Positions 25,277 through 33,370 of a stretch of DNA of 64,000 nucleotides are shown one piece after another (the stretch's first letter is position 1; the number at the start of each line of letters is the position of its first letter). The notes under the pieces were generated by a model. The model was not told the origin of the DNA. It did no database searches and saw only the letters and a program-made list of their open reading frames with translations. The position numbers and the translations under genes were made by a program. Location of the stretch: contig JAYZUZ010000005.1 of the NCBI GenBank assembly GCA_036156195.1, positions 110,009-174,008 of the forward strand. Reading direction: 5' to 3'. The stretch comes from Abyssibacter sp036156195 (GTDB lineage: Bacteria; Pseudomonadota; Gammaproteobacteria; Nevskiales; OUC007).

Positions 25277-26248
25277 TCAGTTCACGAAACGGAGGCGAGC
25301 GGTGTTGCGCAACTGGACCACCGACATGGCTGTTCGGCGGTAGAAGTTGTCGGCCGGTGTGTAGTCGCCGGCATTGGACATCCGGTAGGTTTTGGCATTG
25401 GTGTAGGCCGCATGCGGGCGTTCGCTGCGGGCCAGCAGCATGACACGCACCGAGACCACGTCATCCATATCCGTGACGGCATCCGCCGTGAAGTAACGGT
25501 CTGCCGCCCCATTGGCGTTGCTGTCCACGCCATATTCGAACTGCATGCGTTCAATGCCGGGTGCAATGCATTCGGTTGAGAAGGCAGGCGATGCGCCGCC
25601 CAGCAGATATTTCCGGCAGAGGGTGGGAATGCCGTCGCCATCGGTGACGTGGTAGTCACGGATAAAATAAATGGTTGGGTGGTACTCCCAGTTGGTGACG
25701 GTGCCGGTGAGTGGGGTGGTGGGCGTGTTCGTTGCCGATAACGACCGGAACAACTGGCCCTCAGTTCCGTTGGTCTCCAGGTAGGTTGTGCCATCTTCGA
25801 GCGCCCCGGCAGCCGTTGTGGCGCCGAGCACGCGCTTAATGGCGATGATGTCCTGGCCCGGTACGACTTCACCGGTATCAATACAGCCAAACGCGGCATT
25901 GGCTTCAGCAGCGGTGGGGTTGTCCAGGGCTTCCAGCGGCTCGGTGAGGACCCACGCCCAGCCGGCGGTATCACCGCAGTCCGTGCTAATGGACAGGCTC
26001 GCGTCGGACACGTCGATGTCCGTCGGATCGTGGAGCTCGGTCCAGAAACCGGTCATCTCGAGGTCAGCGGTCAGCTGAGCCATGGCAAACCGCAGATTGT
26101 CCTGGACAGCCGACATGCGTTCGTCCTGGCGGTAGTTGTCAGAGGACTCGGTGAACACAATGCCGATACTCAGGATCACCAGCAGGCCGATGACCACCGA
26201 GACCATGAGTTCGATCAGGGTAAAACCGGTTTGCGGCTGCTTGCTCAT
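25277..26248 (-). CDS. pilW: Type IV pilus minor pilin PilW
   Basis: The 323-residue protein has a short leader and the prepilin site QTG followed by FTLIELMVSVVIGLLV (Glu at +5). The rest is a long globular domain with several cysteines, and the length is typical for PilW. It overlaps pilV by four bases (ATGA) and is two bases from pilX, so the whole set is one operon read on the minus strand. Confidence 0.9.
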   Translation of the reverse strand: MSKQPQTGFTLIELMVSVVIGLLVILSIGIVFTESSDNYRQDERMSAVQDNLRFAMAQLTADLEMTGFWTELHDPTDIDVSDASLSISTDCGDTAGWAWVLTEPLEALDNPTAAEANAAFGCIDTGEVVPGQDIIAIKRVLGATTAAGALEDGTTYLETNGTEGQLFRSLSATNTPTTPLTGTVTNWEYHPTIYFIRDYHVTDGDGIPTLCRKYLLGGASPAFSTECIAPGIERMQFEYGVDSNANGAADRYFTADAVTDMDDVVSVRVMLLARSERPHAAYTNAKTYRMSNAGDYTPADNFYRRTAMSVVQLRNTARLRFVN

Positions 26249-26841
26249 GAGGCGGCGATATAGGTTTCCAGCGTGAGAGTCCGGCGCAGGACATCATTGG
26301 CGCCGTAGCTTCCGGTTCCCAACGCGCAGAGCACGCCCGTATCGGCGGGCATCTCGATGGCGCCGTACCAGACAAGGGTCAGGGCATAGACGCCGTCACC
26401 GCCACCGGCCGGGCCGGTCAGGCAGGCGCTGGGCGTCACCAGTCCGCCCACGGCATCGGTCTGCGTGCCGTCGACAATCACTTCCATGGCGCCGTCGAGC
26501 ACCTGCTCCCACTGCCAGACGTCAAAATAGGCGAGTTCGGTGGGCGAGCAGGCCTGCGTCAAACAGTTCTTCAGCGGTGCGCTGCCCATGACCCCGCCTC
26601 CCAGACCGTTGGCGGCGGCGTCCAGGTAGGCGTCCAGTGCAGTGGCTGATGCATTGGCGCGCATGCGCTCGATGAGTGATTGACTCATCCGCGCCGCAGT
26701 GCTGCGGAGCATGGCTTCACGCGTGTTCTTCTTCGAAACGGTTTGCAGACCCGCCATCGATAACACAGCAAAGGCCACGACCAATACGGCGACCAAGACT
26801 TCGATCAATCCCGCACCACGTTGTTTGTCGCGGCTCAGCAT
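26245..26841 (-). CDS. pilV: Type IV pilus minor pilin PilV
   Basis: The 198-residue protein begins MLSRDKQRG and then AGLIEVLVAVLVVAFAVL; cleavage after Arg-Gly puts Glu at +5, as prepilin peptidase PilD requires. A 4-cysteine globular domain follows. The start at 26841 is preferred since it gives the short basic leader. It overlaps the upstream FimT/GspH-like gene by seven bases and pilW by four. Confidence 0.85.
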   Translation of the reverse strand: MLSRDKQRGAGLIEVLVAVLVVAFAVLSMAGLQTVSKKNTREAMLRSTAARMSQSLIERMRANASATALDAYLDAAANGLGGGVMGSAPLKNCLTQACSPTELAYFDVWQWEQVLDGAMEVIVDGTQTDAVGGLVTPSACLTGPAGGGDGVYALTLVWYGAIEMPADTGVLCALGTGSYGANDVLRRTLTLETYIAAS

Positions 26842-27395
26842 GTATAGGCAGATCCGTCGGTCTTGGACTCCGCCGTACGCGGCTTGCCGGTCCAACTCAC
26901 GACAACGGCCCGGTGGTAACCCGTGCCCCGGGGGTCGCAGTAGATGACCGTGCCGTTGGTGGAGCGACGGTTGAATGGCCGAAATACGAACCGGGCGACG
27001 CTGGCGTTGAGTTGCTGGTCGTTGGTCATCACGTGTTCGCGGATGACGGTTTCACCACTATCGATGACGGGTGGGTTGTCCTGATCGGTATTCTCGAAGA
27101 CGATCCAGCCCTTGTTCCAGTCGGAGGTGCTCCCGCAGGTGGCGGCACTGCCCCGCGAGCAGACCACGACATCGCGACCATTCTTGATGGATTCGCTGCG
27201 AGCCAGCTGGAAGCTCATGACGACCGTGTTCAGGGTGCCGGTCCGTCGCCAATCGCGGATCAGGTCGAGGAAACTCGGCACAGCAACAGACAAAATGATG
27301 GCAGCGATGGCAATTGATATGACCAACTCGATGAGCGTCAGCCCGCGGTGGTTTCGACTCGTCAACGGCTGTTGCTGCTTCACGGTGTTTTGCAC
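26835..27395 (-). CDS. GspH/FimT-family minor pilin (FimT or FimU)
   Basis: The 186-residue protein has the leader ending HRG and then LTLIELVISIAIAAIIL (Glu at +5), followed by the GspH domain with SFQLARSESIKNGRDVVVC and a Cys pair near the end. Pseudomonas carries two such genes (fimT and fimU) at this place; only one is present here, and sequence alone does not decide between them. It is the first gene of the pilV-pilW-pilX-pilY1 operon. Confidence 0.85.
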   Translation of the reverse strand: MQNTVKQQQPLTSRNHRGLTLIELVISIAIAAIILSVAVPSFLDLIRDWRRTGTLNTVVMSFQLARSESIKNGRDVVVCSRGSAATCGSTSDWNKGWIVFENTDQDNPPVIDSGETVIREHVMTNDQQLNASVARFVFRPFNRRSTNGTVIYCDPRGTGYHRAVVVSWTGKPRTAESKTDGSAYTC

Positions 27396-27450
27396 TCAGT
27401 ATCACCCCAGGTCACCATCCACGGTCTGCCGCGGAGGTACGCTCGCGAGT

Positions 27451-27470
27451 TTACGACCCTAAGGGTCGTT
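27451..27470. repeat. Inverted repeat upstream of the minor pilin operon
   Basis: ACGACCC (27453-27459) and GGGTCGT (27463-27469) are perfect complements around a 3-base loop, 58 bases before the GspH/FimT start. No T-run follows on either strand, so a regulatory site or RNA hairpin in the 5' leader of the pilin operon is more likely than a terminator. Nothing else is recognised in the 292 bases between this operon and tRNA-Thr, other than a possible -10 TATACT at 27587-27592. Confidence 0.4.
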
Positions 27471-27687
27471 AATCGCCTGCTGGATGATGAGGGGATGAGC
27501 GGGCCACGACAAGCGGTGTGGTCTGTGGCAGCGCCTGTCAGGCAGCGAATTGCAACCAGTGGCTACCCCGATGCGCGATGCATTGCTATACTTCGCCGCC
27601 GCTTTTCGAGACTCCCTTCGAGCGCGAGCGATCACGCCCCGCACGAGGTGGTGGTCCGACGCCAAGGCGGGCAAGACAGCATCAAAC

Positions 27688-27763
27688 GCCGGCATAGCTC
27701 AGTTGGTAGAGCGGCGCATTCGTAATGCGTAGGTCGGGGGTTCAAATCCCTCTGCCGGCACCA
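27688..27763 (+). tRNA. tRNA-Thr (anticodon CGT)
   Basis: A 76-base cloverleaf: acceptor GCCGGCA / TGCCGGC, D arm AGCTC...GAGC, anticodon stem GCGCA/TGCGT with loop TTCGTAA (anticodon CGT, Thr codon ACG), T arm GGGGGTTCAAATCCC, and encoded CCA. It lies 24 bases before astC. Confidence 0.96.
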
Positions 27764-27787
27764 TTTTCCTGCCTTAACGGTGCTCGG

Positions 27788-29020
27788 ATGACTCAGACGC
27801 CCCCTGTTTCCCGCCAGGACTACGATGCCGTCATGGCACCGAACTACAACCCGGCCGCCGTCATTCCGGTGCGCGGCAAGGGCTCGCGCGTCTGGGATCA
27901 GGACAATAACGAGTACATTGATCTGGCAGGCGGGATTGCGGTCAGCGCGCTGGGGCACTGCCATCCGGCGATGGTTGCCGCGTTGCAAGCACAGAGCGAA
28001 CAGCTCTGGCACTTGTCGAATGTGATGACCAATGAGCCGGCGATTCGCCTAGCGCAGAAGCTGGTGGCATCGACATTTGCGGATCGCGTTTACTTCTGTA
28101 ACTCCGGGGCGGAAGCCAATGAGGCGGCATTCAAGCTGGCTCGGCGATACGCCAATGACCATTACGGTGCAGACAAGTACGAGATCATCTCGTTCAAGCA
28201 GGCGTTCCACGGCCGGACACTGTTCACCGTCTCCGTCGGGGGGCAGCCGAAATACACCGAGGGTTTTGGTCCTGTCCCGGGTGGCCTGCACCACGTACCG
28301 TTTAATGATCTGGATGCGCTCAAGGCCGCGATCAGCGATCGCACCTGTGCGGTGGTCATGGAACCCATGCAGGGTGAGGGTGGCATCGTGCCCGCGACGG
28401 CCGAGTTCATCCAGGGTGTGCGTGCGCTATGCGATGAGCACAACGCGCTGCTGATCTTCGATGAAGTGCAGACCGGTATGGGCCGGACCGGCCACCTGTA
28501 TGCCTACCAGGCCTTTGGTGTGGCACCGGACATTCTGACCTCGGCCAAGGGGTTGGGCGGTGGTTTCCCCATCGGTGCCATGCTCGCCACCGAGCAGGTC
28601 GCGGCCAGTCTGGTGGTCGGCACGCACGGCAGCACCTATGGCGGTAACCCCCTGGCCTGCGCTGTAGCGGAAGCGGTCATCGACCAGGTGAATACGCCCA
28701 CGTTGCTCGCCGGCGTCATGACGCGTAACCAGAAAATGCGTGATGCCTTGGAGGCGCTGGCAGCAGAAACCGGTGCCTTCCGCGAGATCCGCGGCATGGG
28801 GCTGCTACTGGGCGCAGAAGTCTCCGAGGCATATGCCGGTCAGGCGCGTGCCTTTCTCACAGCGGCGCTGGAAGCCGGGGTGATGGTGTTGGTCGCAGGC
28901 CCGAATGTGGTTCGTTTTGCGCCTGCGCTGAACATTCCAGAGGCGGATCTAGACCAGGCCATGGAGCGTTTTGCCGTGGCCGTTCGCAAAGTGGTCAGCC
29001 AGTCGACGGCTGCCGCCTGA
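27788..29020 (+). CDS. astC: Succinylornithine / acetylornithine aminotransferase
   Basis: The 410-residue class III PLP aminotransferase contains FCNSGAEANEAAFKLAR, FHGRTLFTVSVGGQ, LIFDEVQTGMGRTG and the PLP-lysine block TSAKGLGGGFPIGAM. AstC, ArgD and AruC are close relatives. Its place across from the AST genes makes the succinylornithine role likely (step 3: succinylornithine to succinylglutamate semialdehyde); it may also serve in arginine synthesis. The start at 27788 lies within the tRNA-proximal leader. It is convergent with the elaA-astB end of the AST operon, one base apart. Confidence 0.88.
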   Translation: MTQTPPVSRQDYDAVMAPNYNPAAVIPVRGKGSRVWDQDNNEYIDLAGGIAVSALGHCHPAMVAALQAQSEQLWHLSNVMTNEPAIRLAQKLVASTFADRVYFCNSGAEANEAAFKLARRYANDHYGADKYEIISFKQAFHGRTLFTVSVGGQPKYTEGFGPVPGGLHHVPFNDLDALKAAISDRTCAVVMEPMQGEGGIVPATAEFIQGVRALCDEHNALLIFDEVQTGMGRTGHLYAYQAFGVAPDILTSAKGLGGGFPIGAMLATEQVAASLVVGTHGSTYGGNPLACAVAEAVIDQVNTPTLLAGVMTRNQKMRDALEALAAETGAFREIRGMGLLLGAEVSEAYAGQARAFLTAALEAGVMVLVAGPNVVRFAPALNIPEADLDQAMERFAVAVRKVVSQSTAAA

Positions 29021-29021
29021 G

Positions 29022-29495
29022 TCAGGCGGCTCCGGCGGGTCGTGCTGCCCGCTGCATGTCGATGTGTGGAATGCCATCCTCGTCGTAAGGGGCGGAGCAG
29101 CGCTCGAAGCCCAGGGAACCGTAGAACGATTCCAGATGGGCTTGTGCGCCTAGCGCTACATCCTGGTTAGGCCATCGCTGGGCGCAGCGCTGGAGCCCCT
29201 GCTGCATGAGTTGCCTGCCCAGACCGCTGCGACGAGCGCTTTCGTGCACGATGACTCGGCCAATGCTGGGCTGCTCAAAGCGGACGCCCGGCGCCAACAC
29301 GCGCAGATAGGCCATCAGCCGACCGTCTTCTCCCCAGCCCAGCAAGTGATCGGCATCGGCGTCCAGGCCGTCAGCATCCTGATACGGGCAGCGTTGTTCA
29401 ACAATGAACACAGCCTCTCGCAGCGCCACGACTGCATAGAGTTCCGGCACCGAAAGCGTGACGAACGTTTTCCACTGCCACTGCACCCCGTTCAT
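29022..29495 (-). CDS. elaA: ElaA-like GNAT N-acetyltransferase
   Basis: The 157-residue protein matches the ElaA group: LYAVVALREAVFIVEQRCPYQDADGLD at the N terminus, the acetyl-CoA loop ARRSGLGRQLMQQGL, and LESFYGSLGFERCSAPYDEDGIPHIDM. The substrate of ElaA is not firmly known. It overlaps the end of astB by four bases, so it is the last gene of the AST operon here. That could be incidental or mark a link to amino-group acylation. Confidence 0.85.
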   Translation of the reverse strand: MNGVQWQWKTFVTLSVPELYAVVALREAVFIVEQRCPYQDADGLDADADHLLGWGEDGRLMAYLRVLAPGVRFEQPSIGRVIVHESARRSGLGRQLMQQGLQRCAQRWPNQDVALGAQAHLESFYGSLGFERCSAPYDEDGIPHIDMQRAARPAGAA

Positions 29496-30823
29496 GCGTC
29501 CTGCTGGAACGGGTAAATGCTGCCCAGGCCGAGTATGACGGTCAGCCGATCCAGCGCTTCGTGGACTTCGGTAACAAAGCCGGGGTCGGCGAGGTCGGTG
29601 AGCGTCAGGCGATCGCGGTAATGCTGCCTGACCCAGGCTTCCAGCTCGCGGTGTAGCGCTGCGCTAAACCAGCTGTCGGGATTGACCGCAGCCTGCTCAT
29701 CTTCGTTCAGCGGCACGCGCAGGCGCAGACAAGCCGGTCCGCCGCCGTTGCGCATGCTCTGACGCACATCAAAAACCGAAACCCCGTCAATCGGGCCGGC
29801 ACCTGCCACTATTTCCTGGATGACGGGCCAGACAGTCGGGTGTTCCTCACAATCCTTAGCCACGATCAGCTGGATGCGTCCATCCGGCAGGGTGACGATT
29901 TGGCTGTTGAACAGGTAGCTCTGGATGGCTGCAGGCAAATCGACCTGATCGGTCGTAATGCGCACCGTCCGCAGAGGCTGGCCCAGCGCGCTGCTGAGCG
30001 CTTCCAGCGTACCGAATTCATCTACGAACGCCTGCTCGTGGTAGAGCAGAACGTCAGCGTGCCCAACGGCAATGACGTCATTGTGAAAGACGCCGGCGGC
30101 GATGGCCTCGGGGTGTTGGCGCACGAACAAGGTGCGATCACTGCGCAGCCGGTGCTGTCGGGCCACCGCCTCGGAGGCCAGGCGGGTCTGTCTGGCGGGA
30201 AAACGCCCCGTGGCGGGATGCTCCAGGTCGGCCCCATACACGAACAGGCTAACCCCGCAAGTGTGATCATCCGCGGCAAAACGTGTGTGATTGGCCGCAC
30301 CCTCATCGGCCAACTGCGTGCTGCGCGGTAAGGCCGGGTGATGGGCGAAGAAGCGCTCGGCCGGGAACGTGGCACGCAGGGCCCTCGTCGTCGTGGCGGT
30401 TTCCAAGGCCCGATGGGCTTGCGAGACGAGGTTTGCAGGCGTGAAGTGCACGCGGCTATCCCAAGTATCTGCCGAAGCGGACACCGTGGCAGCATTGGCC
30501 GACCACATGGACGCCGCGGACGCAGCCGCCGACAGCAGCCCCGGAGCGTCGCGACGGGCCTGCGCCAGCACTTTGGCATCGCTGCCGCTGAAGCCGACCT
30601 GGCGCAAGAAGTCGACATCCGGTCGGGCTTGGGGCGGTAGCACGCCCTGCAAGAGGCCGAGTTCTGCAACGCCGGCCATTTTTGCCAGGCCCTGGAGCGC
30701 CGCTTCCCGTGGGTTGGATGCCTGCGCCTTGTTCGCTTGCGAGGCTAGATTGCCGACGCCCAGCCCGCCGAAGTGATGCGATGGGCCGACCAGGCCGTCG
30801 AAATTGGCTTCCTGGGTTTTCAT
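29492..30823 (-). CDS. astB: N-succinylarginine dihydrolase
   Basis: The 443-residue protein starts EANFDGLVGPSHHFGGLGVGNLAS, the AstB hallmark, and carries the amidinotransferase-fold active-site Cys in GGGPACLRLRVPLN. It hydrolyses succinylarginine to succinylornithine, ammonia and CO2 (step 2 of AST). It starts immediately after the astD stop, with no gap. Confidence 0.95.
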   Translation of the reverse strand: MKTQEANFDGLVGPSHHFGGLGVGNLASQANKAQASNPREAALQGLAKMAGVAELGLLQGVLPPQARPDVDFLRQVGFSGSDAKVLAQARRDAPGLLSAAASAASMWSANAATVSASADTWDSRVHFTPANLVSQAHRALETATTTRALRATFPAERFFAHHPALPRSTQLADEGAANHTRFAADDHTCGVSLFVYGADLEHPATGRFPARQTRLASEAVARQHRLRSDRTLFVRQHPEAIAAGVFHNDVIAVGHADVLLYHEQAFVDEFGTLEALSSALGQPLRTVRITTDQVDLPAAIQSYLFNSQIVTLPDGRIQLIVAKDCEEHPTVWPVIQEIVAGAGPIDGVSVFDVRQSMRNGGGPACLRLRVPLNEDEQAAVNPDSWFSAALHRELEAWVRQHYRDRLTLTDLADPGFVTEVHEALDRLTVILGLGSIYPFQQDA

Positions 30824-32302
30824 TTAAAGCGTGATCCCTGCCGGCAGGTGCTCGGGTAGCGCCACCTGGTCGCGTTCCATGCTGGCGACGGGGTAGGCGC
30901 AGTAATCCGCGGCGTAGTAGGCGCTGGGGCGTAGGTTGCCGCTATCCCCCGGGCCGCCAAAGGGTGCGGCGCTACTCGCGCCGGTAATCGACCGGTTGCG
31001 GTTGACGATGCCGGCGCGGATGCGGCCCAGAAACTGATCCCAGCGGGCATCCGAATCCGAGATCAACCCGGCGGACAAGCCAAAGCGCGTATTGTTCGCC
31101 AACTCCAGCGCGGCCTCAAAATCATCGTAGAGGTAGACGCTGAGCAGCGGGCCAAAGACTTCTTCATCCGGCACGTCGGTGGCATCGGTGAGATTGATGA
31201 TGCCAGGGGTCAGGAAGGCGTCGGTCAGGCCTGGGATGTGCTCACAGCGCTTGAGCACCACACCGCCACGCGCCTCGAGCTGATCCTGTGCATCCAATAC
31301 ACGCTGGGCTGCGGCGACGGAAATCAGCGGTCCCATGAACGGGGCCGGGTCTTCGTCCGGAAGACCAATTCGTAATCCCGCCGTCACGGCGATGAGGCGT
31401 TCCAGGAAGCGCTCGCCCCAATCACCGGCGGGCACGAGCAGACGGCGTGCACAAGTACACCGCTGACCGGTGGTGATGAAGGCCGACTGGATCGTCTCGT
31501 AGACGGCGGCATCAAGATCGCTGACTTCCTCGATGACCAGGGCGTTGTTTCCGCCCATCTCCAGAGCCAGCATCTTGCCGGGTTGCTCGGCGAATTGGGC
31601 ATGCAGCAGCTTGCCCGTACGTTCACTGCCGGTGAAGAACAAGGCATCAATACCCGGGTGTCCCGCCAGCGCAGCCCCGGTTTCCACCGCGCCGCAGACC
31701 ATGTTCAGCACGCCAGCGGGCAGGCCGGCGTCGGACCAGCACTGCACGACCTGCATGGCGATAAGCGGCGTCAGGTCACTGGGCTTGAACACCACCGTGT
31801 TGCCGGCGAGCAGGGCCGGAACGATATGGCCATTCGGCAGGTGGCCCGGAAAATTGTAGGGGCCGAAAACGGCAGCGACGCCATGCGGGCGATGCCGGAG
31901 CACCGCGGTACCGCCAGCCACCGGCTCGCTACGCTCACCCGCACGCTCGGCCTGGGCGCGCACAGAGATCGCAATCTTGCCCGCCATAGCCGAGATTTCG
32001 GTGCGCGTTTCCCACACGGGTTTGCCGGTTTCCGACGCAATGGTCCGCGCGAGCCCCTCTGCTTGTTCACGTAGCCGCTCCGCAAAGCGTTCGCAAATAG
32101 CAATCCGCTCGCTCAACGGTGTTTGTCTCCAGCCGGTGAACGCTTCGCGCGCAGCCTGAATGGCCTGGTCGACATCGGAAGGACTCGCACCCAGGCCGGA
32201 CCACAGGGACTCGCCGGTTGCCGGGTTGGTCACGGAGAGCGGCACGCCCGTCGGCGTCTGCCATGCGTTGCGGATCCACAGACCCGTCGTTGCTTCTGTC
32301 AT
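30824..32302 (-). CDS. astD: N-succinylglutamate 5-semialdehyde dehydrogenase
   Basis: The 492-residue ALDH has the AstD features PHGVAAVFGPYNFPGHLPNGH, LALEMGGNNALV (general base Glu) and FITTGQRCTCARRL (catalytic Cys). It oxidises succinylglutamate semialdehyde (AST step 4). The ATG at 32302 is chosen over a GTG at 32311; neither has a strong ribosome site. It lies between astA (42-base gap) and astB (adjacent). Confidence 0.95.
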   Translation of the reverse strand: MTEATTGLWIRNAWQTPTGVPLSVTNPATGESLWSGLGASPSDVDQAIQAAREAFTGWRQTPLSERIAICERFAERLREQAEGLARTIASETGKPVWETRTEISAMAGKIAISVRAQAERAGERSEPVAGGTAVLRHRPHGVAAVFGPYNFPGHLPNGHIVPALLAGNTVVFKPSDLTPLIAMQVVQCWSDAGLPAGVLNMVCGAVETGAALAGHPGIDALFFTGSERTGKLLHAQFAEQPGKMLALEMGGNNALVIEEVSDLDAAVYETIQSAFITTGQRCTCARRLLVPAGDWGERFLERLIAVTAGLRIGLPDEDPAPFMGPLISVAAAQRVLDAQDQLEARGGVVLKRCEHIPGLTDAFLTPGIINLTDATDVPDEEVFGPLLSVYLYDDFEAALELANNTRFGLSAGLISDSDARWDQFLGRIRAGIVNRNRSITGASSAAPFGGPGDSGNLRPSAYYAADYCAYPVASMERDQVALPEHLPAGITL

Positions 32303-32344
32303 CTTGGACACTCGTTTCGAATGGGGTGGGGCCGGGCTCTTAGC

Positions 32345-33370
32345 TCAGCCCAGTGGCAGGTAGCGCAGGCTGGCCCGCGCATCCAACTGCAGGGCATCCG
32401 CTGCTTTCTGCGGGATGGTGATCAGCTCGCCATCCTCGGTAATCTGCGCCTGCGTGAGCGTGCAGCGAAAATCCGCCAGCCCTCGATTGCTCACCAGGAC
32501 ACGAACACCATTGTCGACACGACCGGTTCGACTCTCGGCGACGCGACTCCGCTTAATGGCCTTGATGTCCTCGAAGAGCACATCAACGGCGGCGCCGCCA
32601 TCAAAAATATCGACGTAGCCCTGGTAGCGAAACCCCTCGGCCTTGAGCATGCGCAGGGCAGGTTCGGTGTTGGGATGCACCATCCCGATGACCCGCTGCG
32701 CTTCTTCGGGCAGCAAGGTGGTGTAGACCGGGTAGCGCGGCATCAGTTCGGCAATGAATGCCTTGGTGCTTACCGCTGTCAGGTGATCGGCACGCGCGTA
32801 CTCCATGTCGAAGAACTTGCGACCCAGTGCCTCCCAGAATGGCGAATGACCGTGCTCATCGGACCATCCGCGCATCTCTGCCAAGACCCGGTCGTTAAAA
32901 CGCTCCGGGTGCTCGGCCATGAAGAGAAAGCGCGATTTGGACAACAGGGTGCCATTGCCGCCACCCCGGAAATCGGGGTTGAGGAAGAGGGTGCAGAGTT
33001 CGCTACAGCCCGTGTAGTCATTCGACAGGTACAGCGTCGGTGTCTTGCGATAAACACCCAGTTCGCGCGAGGCATGAACCACCGTGCCTACTCGGTAGTT
33101 GTAAAACGGCTCCCGCATGCCGACAGCGGATTCAAGCCCGCAGCAGCCACCGACGGCAGCGCTACGGCTGTCTTCCAGCGAGAACAGGTACAACTCGTCC
33201 AGGGGTGCATCGAGCGTGAGCGTAAACGCCTCCTCTGAGCGACTGATCTTGTGCTGCAGGAGGTCGCGATCAGTGGTCAGCGATGTAAAGCCTGGGCCTG
33301 ACAGCTCCGCAATGCGGCATAGGGCTTCGAAATCATGCGCGTCATTGCGCATGGCGCGTAACACCATCAT
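32345..33370 (-). CDS. astA: Arginine N-succinyltransferase
   Basis: The 341-residue protein contains GLESAVGMREPFYNYRVG, LYLSNDYTGCSELCTLFL and RGGGNGTLLSKSRFLFM, conserved in AstA/AruF. It transfers succinyl from succinyl-CoA to the alpha-amino group of arginine, the first AST step. It has one subunit gene here, as in E. coli; no aruG partner is seen. Its start overlaps the M20 hydrolase stop by four bases. Confidence 0.95.
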   Translation of the reverse strand: MMVLRAMRNDAHDFEALCRIAELSGPGFTSLTTDRDLLQHKISRSEEAFTLTLDAPLDELYLFSLEDSRSAAVGGCCGLESAVGMREPFYNYRVGTVVHASRELGVYRKTPTLYLSNDYTGCSELCTLFLNPDFRGGGNGTLLSKSRFLFMAEHPERFNDRVLAEMRGWSDEHGHSPFWEALGRKFFDMEYARADHLTAVSTKAFIAELMPRYPVYTTLLPEEAQRVIGMVHPNTEPALRMLKAEGFRYQGYVDIFDGGAAVDVLFEDIKAIKRSRVAESRTGRVDNGVRVLVSNRGLADFRCTLTQAQITEDGELITIPQKAADALQLDARASLRYLPLG

